Source of the DNA: Ursus arctos
Lineage: Eukaryota > Chordata > Mammalia > Carnivora > Ursidae
Direction: 5' to 3'
Assembly: GCF_023065955.2 (NCBI RefSeq)
Contig: NW_026623008.1
Coordinates: 13,794,501-13,858,500 of the forward strand
Length of the DNA stretch: 64,000 bases
The notes beneath the pieces were generated by a model, which worked only from the letters and a program-made list of their open reading frames with translations, did not search any database and was not told the DNA's origin. Made by a program: the position numbers and the translations under genes. Shown one piece after another: positions 57,737 through 64,000 of this stretch (the stretch's first letter is position 1; every line of letters begins with the position of its first letter).

Positions 57737-58415
57737 AAGTTGAGCACTAAACCTAATGCAGGGTCTGTTGGACGGGGCTAAGTCATGATTTTTAATGAAA
57801 AGTCACATTTGTATAGGATGCAATCATAGGAGAGAAACCTGTACACCATGGCCGCATATGTGTGGGGAGTGGTCAGAAATCATTCTGAGTAAGTGGCCTT
57901 AATACTTTCTTCAGGCCTCCTTCAGCTGGCTGGTTGCATGGGTGGATGAAAACTGGTGTTTTAGCTTGCTTGTGCCGAAGTTCTGTGTCTAGAGCAGAGA
58001 GGTCAGGCTGCTGACCGGGGAAGGACTTCGAGTGTTTACACTGCAGTAGCCTAAAATCATGGTTAGACGGAGAAGCTCTCAGAATTCCAACAGCCAAAAT
58101 TGGAAAAGTATTAAGGCAAAGTGAGACTCGGGACTTTTTTGTGGTGCTTAATTGTAAAGAGGTTGGCTGGACCCTGGAGTAGACACTTCGTGAAGAGCCT
58201 CAGAATACTCTGAAAGGTCTGAAAACAATTGTCAAGTCTCAAAAACAAATATAAAATCAGACCTTGGCACTCTTTCTTGGTGTGTATAACTTTTTCGATA
58301 ATGGAAAAATGACTTCAGAGTTTGGGACATGTATCACTATAGTTCGGGGGTGGTGATTTTTTTCCCCCTAAAATGGTACCACAGACCAAAAAAAAAAATT
58401 CTTTTAATGGTTTTA
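57737..58415. other. MICOS10 intron 1, unassigned sequence
   Basis: No exon or named repeat is recognised. Confidence 0.4.
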
Positions 58416-58435
58416 CATTCATTTTAACACATTTT

Positions 58436-58610
58436 TAAAAAGATTTTATGTATGTATTCACACGAGATAGAGAGAGAGAGGCAGAGGGAGAGGGAGAAGC
58501 AGACTGCCCACTGAGCAAGGAGCCCGATGTGGGGCTCGATCCCAGAACCCTGGGATCATGACCCAAGCCGAAGGCAGGCGCTTAACCAACTGAGCCACCC
58601 AGGCGCCCCT
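58436..58610 (-). mobile_element. CAN-SINE, minus
   Basis: Reversed element with AAAGATTTTATGTATGTATT start. CATTTTAACACAT flanks it perfectly (58420-58432 and 58611-58623). Confidence 0.96.
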
Positions 58611-58623
58611 CATTTTAACACAT

Positions 58624-59532
58624 CTTATGAAAAAGATATAACTAGCACTCAAAGCTATGATTACACCAATATTATTTAAGTTCAGGCCAAATTCATTTAA
58701 TGAAATATGTGCATTGATTTTCTTGTCTTTTTTTTTTTTTAATGATTAAGTAATTGTGAAGGTAATGTAGATTTAGCAAAAATTGTGATGGCAGCACTAG
58801 AATAACCAAGGTTTGAGAAATACTGGTAAAAATGAGGATCTAGTCTTTTTCCCCCACAAGCTTAGGTTCCTGTGAGGTTTGATTGAAAATTAGGTATTTA
58901 ATTTTTTTTTTCCTACCAGACCATTAAAATAGGCTTGCATTTGTTCTTTTATTTTGAAAGATAGTGGTTGAAGATGCCCTATGAGTGAAAACAAGGGAAG
59001 GAGACTAATCTTCACATTCGGGGCTTTTGAGGGAACACTTTCCCTCTGAGGACTCTGACTTGTGTCTGACCTGTGACAGCCTTTGCGAACTTTCTGGATC
59101 ACTCCTTTCCCTATTCCTCAAAAAGTTGCCATCACGCAAAGTGCGAAAATGACAAGGGGAGCTTCCAGCTGACGTTGCTTCCAGTCTGACGTCCCGGCCC
59201 CGGCACCCTACGGAAGAGGGCTCGGAGTGCCCGAGATGCCGGACACTGTTTGCGAGTGGGGCCCAGAGCATCGACTCAAGAACTGTCTCTTGGCTCGCTC
59301 CCCTACCCCGCCAGACTTGTCTAGACGGAATTGGGAATAAAGTTTCCCTCCCCTGTTGCAGGCAGAAGGACCAAAGGCATCTGTACAGCCTCTGAGATGA
59401 GAAAATCAACTCAATACCAAATTATTTAAGACAAAATTTGTTTTCTAGATGTTCACATTTATGAAATATTCATTTTGTTTTTGTTAAGTTACTGTTAATA
59501 AGATTTAACCTGTTTTTCCTCCCTCTTTGTAG
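58624..59532. other. End of MICOS10 intron 1, unassigned
   Basis: No repeat is recognised in the 900 bases before exon 2. A locally CpG-rich patch at about 59160-59280 carries no recognised exon. Confidence 0.4.
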
Positions 59533-59580
59533 GTACTGGTTTTGGATTAGGACTTGTTTTCTCACTTACGTTCTTTAAAA
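59533..59580 (+). CDS. MICOS10: MICOS10 coding exon 2 of 4 (residues 22-37 and first base of codon 38)
   Basis: This 48-base exon lies between a pyrimidine-rich acceptor (CCTCCCTCTTTGTAG) and the donor GTAAGT. It encodes the first membrane segment, with glycines at 22, 24, 26 and 28 followed by a hydrophobic run to Phe36 and then Lys37. Both flanking introns are phase 1, so the exon is symmetric: skipping it would delete 16 residues without a frameshift. It falls below usual open-frame length cut-offs and is found only by splicing logic and family recognition. Confidence 0.95.
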
Positions 59581-59628
59581 GTAAGTGTGACTTTACTACC
59601 TTTTCAGCATAATGTCCTCATGCGCGTG

Positions 59629-59653
59629 CACACACACACACACACACACACAC
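59629..59653. repeat. (CA)n microsatellite in intron 2
   Basis: About twelve CA units, 50 bases after exon 2. Confidence 0.9.
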
Positions 59654-60622
59654 CCAGAGCAGCCGCACTTCTGGAGGGCACAGCTACGTGGTTGCCACCC
59701 CATCCGTTTATGGGTGTAGGTAGGCCACTGTCGAAGGTGCTAGACAGACAGTGTGGACTCAGAGAAGGTCAAAGTGGGTTGGGCATCTCCAGAGTTCCCC
59801 CTGGGCGTTGAGTCAGGGTGCTTGATATCTTCAATATGATATCATCTGAAAAGCCTGTACTTTATGCCAGTGAGTCATTTGGCCAAATCTGCATGCTCCG
59901 ATAGTTCTAATTAATTATAATTTTTTCTAAAGGAACTTGAAAGTGAGTCTTGCTGGTCATAAAAACAAGTGGACGAGAAATACACATGCTTTTTGGCCAG
60001 AAATTCTCCTGAGCAAAGGGCGAGCAATGTCCCTTTCATTCTGTGGAAGAAATTCTGAAGTTTGGTTATTGAATAGAAGCCAGAGGGGTCGCTTTGACCC
60101 CTCTCTGTGAAGAATGGGTAGGGCATACATTACCAGAGAATCATATTATACAGCGTTGATACCAAATAATCACTTACCGTATTGGCATAAAGAAGCTTTA
60201 TGACTTACCGCAGTCAGAATTCACTTGATTCCATTTAAAATTCAAGCACCTTCCTGAAAGTGCTGTTTCTGATAGGGCTAAGACATTAGTTAAAATGAGC
60301 AAATGATGAAAATAGAAGTATGAAAATTAAAACGTTCAGCCGTGTCTGCTGTTTTCATATGCACCACTTGTTAAGACCTCGCACCTAGCAGGATAGGTAC
60401 TTAATAAGTATTTGCTGAATTAATAAATTCAGTAGTAGACTCCCTTTGCTCGTCTTTCACTGTGGATTAAACATCGATAGAAATGTGTGGCATGTTGCAG
60501 TCATCAGTAGGGTGTATGTTGAATATTTATTGAATCCTAAGCAAATGTATTTGAGCCAAAGAAAAAGCTTTTATCTTCTCTCATTGGTTCCCTATTGGGA
60601 TTTTCCTTTTTGTGCTCACTAG
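59654..60622. other. MICOS10 intron 2, mostly unassigned
   Basis: A short LINE2-like 3' end occurs at about 60375-60425 (ACCTAGCAGGATAGGTACTTAATAAG). Nothing else is recognised. Confidence 0.4.
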
Positions 60623-60732
60623 GAAGAATGTGGCCATTAGCCTTCGGTTCTGGCATGGGATTGGGAATGGCCTACTCCAACTGTCAGCATGATTTCCAGG
60701 CTCCATATCTTCTACACGGAAAATATGTCAAA
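60623..60732 (+). CDS. MICOS10: MICOS10 coding exon 3 of 4 (end of codon 38 to residue 74)
   Basis: The exon follows the acceptor TGCTCACTAG and ends AAA before the donor GTACGT. It encodes the basic turn, the second membrane segment with glycines at 46, 48, 50 and 52, and the conserved stretch [18 protein letters not shown] (57-74), including Cys58. It is the most conserved part of the family and the strongest evidence for the gene call. If intron 3 were retained, the frame would read on for 20 residues to a TGA at about 60793. Confidence 0.97.
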
Positions 60733-60795
60733 GTACGTACAGAATTGATATTTGTCCCCCTTTTAAAAGACAAAGAATTTCTCCAGAGTCCCTGA

Positions 60796-61640
60796 GGAAT
60801 TCTTTGGAGCTCATTTGATTAGTAAATGGTGTGTGTCGTCGTGGCACCACTGAGCTCCTCGTCGCTCTTTGGCCTGTAGTGGTGTTGACACCGCTTCGGT
60901 GCCAGAAGCCTGTCCCTTCCGCTGTAGCTTGAGGCGCAGCTGTGCTCTCGCGGGTACACTCCCACGTTAGCGGGTGGGACTGACGCTGCCTGGGGAGGCC
61001 TGTTGTAGGACAGCAGGTCTGTCTCAAGTATCTGGAAGCAGCGCTTACGTTCACGATCGCAGAGTGCCCCGTCGACCTCTCACACGTGCTCCAGCTGGGC
61101 CTCAGCATTCTTCTGCTTTTTGTTGAAGAGGGTACGTTCTGGACTCTTAAGTCCCATGTGATTCTGCTGGTGTCCTTGTCTGCAGATGGGTTTGTAGTAA
61201 TGTGGACGGGATGAGACCCTGCGGCCCACGCCTCAGCGGGGAGCAGGTAGCCCACATCTCCTGGGGTTCTTCCCGTGGCCTTACTTTAGATGATTGATTA
61301 CCGTGGGGTTTGGGGGAAAGGATCGTGGGAGGCTGGGTGCTCAAGGACAAGGGTGGTATTTATATTTGTATGCCCAGGGCCAGGAACAAAGTAGACACTC
61401 AAATAAATAGGAAATGACCGAGTGAAGTACACTGTCTACCCTGCTAGGTGTGTTTGTGGCCTCGGGCTCGCTGAGGCAAGGTCTTTGTAGCGACACCAGC
61501 TTCAGGGCCGAGCGTCCCGTTGCCAAGAGGTGCAGAACCCTCTCCTTTCTGGGTCACCCTTGAGCTAGAGTCACTGTGATCTGGGCAGCAGCAGCAGCAG
61601 GGGACGAGGGGGAAGAGCCCAGAAGCCAGGAGACCGGAGG
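60796..61640. other. MICOS10 intron 3, mostly unassigned
   Basis: A LINE2-like end at about 61370-61420 (CCAGGGCCAGGAACAAAGTAGACACTC). The 175-codon reverse frame at 60728-61255 overlaps exon 3 and has no recognisable product. Confidence 0.4.
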
Positions 61641-61800
61641 GTGGGTCCTGGGCCACCCACCACTTGCCTCCCGTGTGATCTTGAGTTTTTCACTTCTGAG
61701 GTTCTGGCTTCTGTCTGTAAAATGAGGGTAAGAATTCCCGCCTGCATGGTTGCTGTGGGAGTTCAGTGTGAAGATGATTTTACGCTGCGAGGTGCTAGAT
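61640..61800 (+). mobile_element. MIR, plus
   Basis: CACTTGCCTCCCGTGTGATCTTGAG, CTGGCTTCTGTCTGTAAAATGAGGG. Confidence 0.75.
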
Positions 61801-61982
61801 CGATAGGAACGTTGGCGGTCATAGTCGAGGCCAGCCCGGAAAGGGTGATTGACTCCCCCATCTTGCCACCGAAATCACAAGTAGAGCAGAAGATGTGCTA
61901 CTGTCAAGCGTCCCCATTCTGGTCAAAAGCTGGAGCCACAAGGGTCACCAAATCTCAAACGATGGTCCCCACCACAGCTCAG

Positions 61983-62145
61983 TAGCCTCTCTCTTAGAAC
62001 CCGCTCAGACCGCCCGCTGCCTGCCGGGCCCCCCGCCCGCGCGTGCCCGAGAGGCCTGGGAGCAGGGGGAGCTGTCCGGCCCAGGAGCCGGGCCACCCTC
62101 CCGCCGCCGTCCGCGCTAGTGACCGTCCCTGCGCCGGAGCCCGAG
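61983..62145. other. CpG-dense segment in MICOS10 intron 3
   Basis: A short block of very high GC content with many CpG, including CCGCCGCCGTCCGCG near 62100-62115. It lies about 1.3 kb after exon 3. It may be an alternative or enhancer-type CpG element, or the GC-rich character of this chromosome end. No exon is recognised in it. Confidence 0.45.
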
Positions 62146-62968
62146 AGGCCCTCACAGGGACAAGAAGAGGCACAGCCGCGTGGCACCAGAGCTGGCGACG
62201 GGCAGTTTCCGCCGCTCCCTGGTCCTTTGCTTTCTTGGCACCGCGGCTGGATTTGGGGAGAGGAGCTTCAGGTCTTCTAATTGCTCAGAATGTTTTCATT
62301 GTTCCAGACTGAGTTGTCGCGGACAGTGGCTCAGGGGTGACTCTGTGCGTGTTCTGCATTTCATGGCTGGGAGCTGCTGTGGAAAATACCGTTCCTTTTT
62401 AACAGCCGTGTGTGTACTGCTCCAGAGTGGCCTTGTAACCGTGTGTGGACTTGAGTCTGTGCCTCTGTGTGGTCACCCTCCATTCTCTGCGGAGAGCAGC
62501 ACAGCGCAGGGCTCTTCCAAGGTAGTCGTCGCACGGTCGTTGCCTGCCGAGGGCCTGCTGCGCTCTGGGGGCCCTCCTGGGTGCCTTGCCTTCCTGTTCT
62601 TTCTCGAGACCTCCCTCCCAGTACGTGAGCGGGAGAGCTTTTCCTTGCCCTCCTTCAGCAGGCGAGGACGCGGTCGTACCGGCGGTGGTCGGCTGTTGGG
62701 TCCCAGAGCCGCGCCGCGTCCTCTCACCTGTGAGACAGCCGTTTTCTGAGTTTTAGGAACAGTGGTCCGGATACTGACTGTCGAGTGCTCCCCCCAAGAT
62801 TAGGGAGCCACTCTTGAGGCCCTGGGTGGGGGGTGTTCACAGCTCTCCCGGGAGACTGTCGTAAAGGAAACAGGGCGTCAAGGTTTGGGGCGCATGGGTT
62901 CGGTGGGTCGGAGATGGTTGTCCAAGTGCCGTGTGCACACTTCTCACCAGAGTGTCCTCACTTCGCAG
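62146..62968. other. End of MICOS10 intron 3, GC-rich and unassigned
   Basis: GC-rich sequence with open frames up to 189 codons (62180-62749) that match nothing I know. High GC lowers stop-codon frequency, so long chance frames are expected. Confidence 0.4.
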
Positions 62969-62983
62969 GAGCCGGAGCAGTGA
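62969..62983 (+). CDS. MICOS10: MICOS10 coding exon 4 of 4 (residues 75-78 and stop)
   Basis: The exon follows the acceptor CACTTCGCAG and adds Glu-Pro-Glu-Gln and a TGA. The human protein ends Glu-Gln-Glu-Gln, so only one residue differs. The coding part is just 15 bases; the rest of the exon is 3' UTR. A second AG 18 bases upstream (62949-62950) could serve as an in-frame alternative acceptor. In human a read-through transcript joins MICOS10 to the downstream NBL1 gene; NBL1 itself is not seen before this window ends. Confidence 0.9.
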   Translation, partial: EPEQ

Positions 62984-63220
62984 CTTACACCCGAGAACAT
63001 CCCAGTGGGAGGAGAAGAGAACTCACGTTTATTCCTCAGGAATACTGCCGTGCCCTGGAGTAAGCCGACATTCTTCTGTAACAATGTTATCAGTATCGCT
63101 TTAAACTCCAGCGCACTGTTTATGTATTGGAAACGAAGTCTGTTTCTTGTTTTGTATTTTCTCTCTGGAAATTGCAAGGAGGTGGTCTTAAAAGAAATAA
63201 ATTAAAAATAGGCAGCCCAG
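62984..63220 (+). other. MICOS10: MICOS10 3' UTR (proximal form)
   Basis: This sequence runs from the stop codon to just past the first AATAAA. It is AT-richer than the flanking DNA and carries no recognisable repeat. The end point is an estimate; a longer 3' UTR using a signal beyond the window cannot be excluded, since I see no second AATAAA between 63202 and 64000. Confidence 0.65.
63196..63201 (+). promoter_or_regulatory. Polyadenylation signal AATAAA of MICOS10
   Basis: A canonical AATAAA lies 213 bases past the stop codon. T/GT-rich sequence (GCGTTTCTTTGCCTTGGG) follows at about 63228-63247, a plausible downstream element, so cleavage near 63215-63225 is likely. Confidence 0.7.
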
Positions 63221-64000
63221 TGCATCGCCTGCGTTTCTTTGCCTTGGGTCTTTGAGCCTCAGGAAGACTGTGTTTGAACTGCCAGTCGCTGTAACCTCCT
63301 GGTCCCCGCCTCACAGAGCCTTCCCGAAACCACAGCCGTTGCGCGTCCCGCCCCCTCGTCCCCTGACGGGGCGTGTTCGGAGCTGCTTCCACGTCCCTCA
63401 GGTAGTGTCGGAGGCGGCTGCCGTGTTGTGAGCTGACGGTGACAGACGCCTTGAGGAGCCTTGTCTTGCCGTAACAGCTCTGTAAGATCCGCGTGTCGCC
63501 CTTACCATAGCCCCGGTGGGACACGTTTCAGCCGTGCCTGCTGCACAAGGCCGGCCGGCCGGCTGTGTGGACGGGGGAACACATGAGCTGCGTCGAGGGC
63601 TCACTCCACCCGCGTCACGGTTCCCTGCAGCTTCGTGGGGCCGGACACAGCCCAGGCTTCACCTCGGGGGGCTTCGTGTTGGGGGGGAGAGCTCGTGGCA
63701 TACCCACCCAGCTGGCTGGAAGGCCACGTTTGGGGTGATTTTATCTTCACGCAGCAGCTGAAGGTGCACACCCCTCTGTGAGTTTATTCCTTCGGCTTCA
63801 CTGGGGAGTGAAACATGTGAGACCAAAGGAAGAATTCCACTACACTTGGAACCAGGGAGGCTGGACGCAGAAGTAATAGTGTGGCAATTTCTCCTGAAAG
63901 TGTACGGAAACCTGCAGGAGGCTCAGTCTTTCCTGTGGTGTTTCTCTCTCTGTAATAACATGAGGATGGGCAGAGCTTGATTCCACTGGGCCCTTTATCC
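63221..64000. other. Downstream of MICOS10, GC-rich, nothing recognised
   Basis: No NBL1 exon or named repeat is recognised. A CGGCCGGCCGGC run lies at about 63551-63562. Confidence 0.4.

Larger units (their letters stand above)
33593..63201 (+). other. MICOS10: MICOS10 gene, start codon to polyadenylation signal
   Basis: Four coding exons join into 78 codons, the length of the human protein. Introns are about 25.9 kb (phase 1), 1.0 kb (phase 1) and 2.2 kb (phase 0), and every junction is GT/AG. The family protein (Mic10) is a core MICOS subunit in the mitochondrial inner membrane; it oligomerises through glycine-rich membrane segments and bends the membrane at crista junctions. The joined product has an N-terminal part (residues 1-21), membrane segment 1 (about 22-36), a basic loop KRR (37-39), membrane segment 2 (about 40-57) and a short tail ending EPEQ. 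Both membrane segments carry the alternating pattern G-x-G-x-G-x-G (22-28 and 46-52). There is no cleavable presequence, as usual for this family. I recognised it from memory of the human protein; no search was run. The intact frame, splice sites and CpG promoter argue against a pseudogene. Confidence 0.96.

Noticed and set aside
60728..61255. 175-codon minus-strand frame overlapping exon 3
   Set aside because: No recognisable product; it includes the exon 3 splice donor on the opposite strand.
62180..62749. 189-codon plus-strand frame in intron 3
   Set aside because: It lies between confirmed exons 3 and 4 in GC-rich intron and resembles nothing known.
63221..64000. Possible first exon of NBL1
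   Set aside because: NBL1 is the expected downstream neighbour by human gene order, but no sequence of it is recognisable before the window ends.

Overview
This is a window of mammalian nuclear DNA, almost certainly from a carnivore of the dog/bear/seal branch. The evidence is a dense load of tRNA-Lys-derived CAN-SINEs: 46 recognisable copies in 64 kb, with a CGCCTGGGTGGC-type head, a CT-rich body and an AAATAAATAAAATCTT tail. The commonest sub-form, with a GGCACAGCGGTTAAG head and a CTCTCGCTGGCTGTCTCT body, is the kind I associate with bears. The species call is inference. There is no prokaryotic gene, operon, CRISPR array or ribosomal RNA. Nearly every long open frame is a chance frame or lies in a transposon.

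One gene can be supported: MICOS10 (older names MINOS1, C1orf151), on the plus strand. Its four coding exons at 33593-33656, 59533-59580, 60623-60732 and 62969-62983 join into a 78-codon frame with canonical GT/AG junctions. The product is the small inner-membrane protein of the mitochondrial MICOS complex that shapes crista junctions. The first exon sits in a CpG island (about 33435-33960) that holds a perfect TCTCGCGAGA promoter palindrome 63 bases upstream of the ATG. An AATAAA follows the stop codon by about 210 bases. Intron 1 is about 25.9 kb, intron 2 about 1.0 kb and intron 3 about 2.2 kb.

Layout. 1-33.4 kb is intergenic and made of old and young repeats: MaLR-type LTRs, LINE2, MIR, L1 fragments and many CAN-SINEs. 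Between 7.1 and 19.8 kb are five head-to-tail CAN-SINE pairs; four show clear or fairly clear third copies of the target site, so a second element landed on the duplicated target of the first. At 8.1-15.0 kb two diverged direct repeats of about 330 bp bracket about 6.3 kb of repeat-riddled sequence, as expected of a very old LTR element. 33.4-64 kb is MICOS10 and its introns, including a reverse L1 (40.2-41.8 kb), a forward L1 array broken by five SINEs (43.3-46.6 kb), a MER5A DNA transposon (47.3 kb) and a run of seven antisense CAN-SINEs (47.1-58.6 kb). The last 3 kb is GC- and CpG-rich.

I found no undescribed biological system. The observations most worth checking are the paired SINE insertions, the LTR-like repeat pair, the symmetric 48-nt exon 2 of MICOS10 and a possible in-frame alternative acceptor 18 nt upstream of exon 4.
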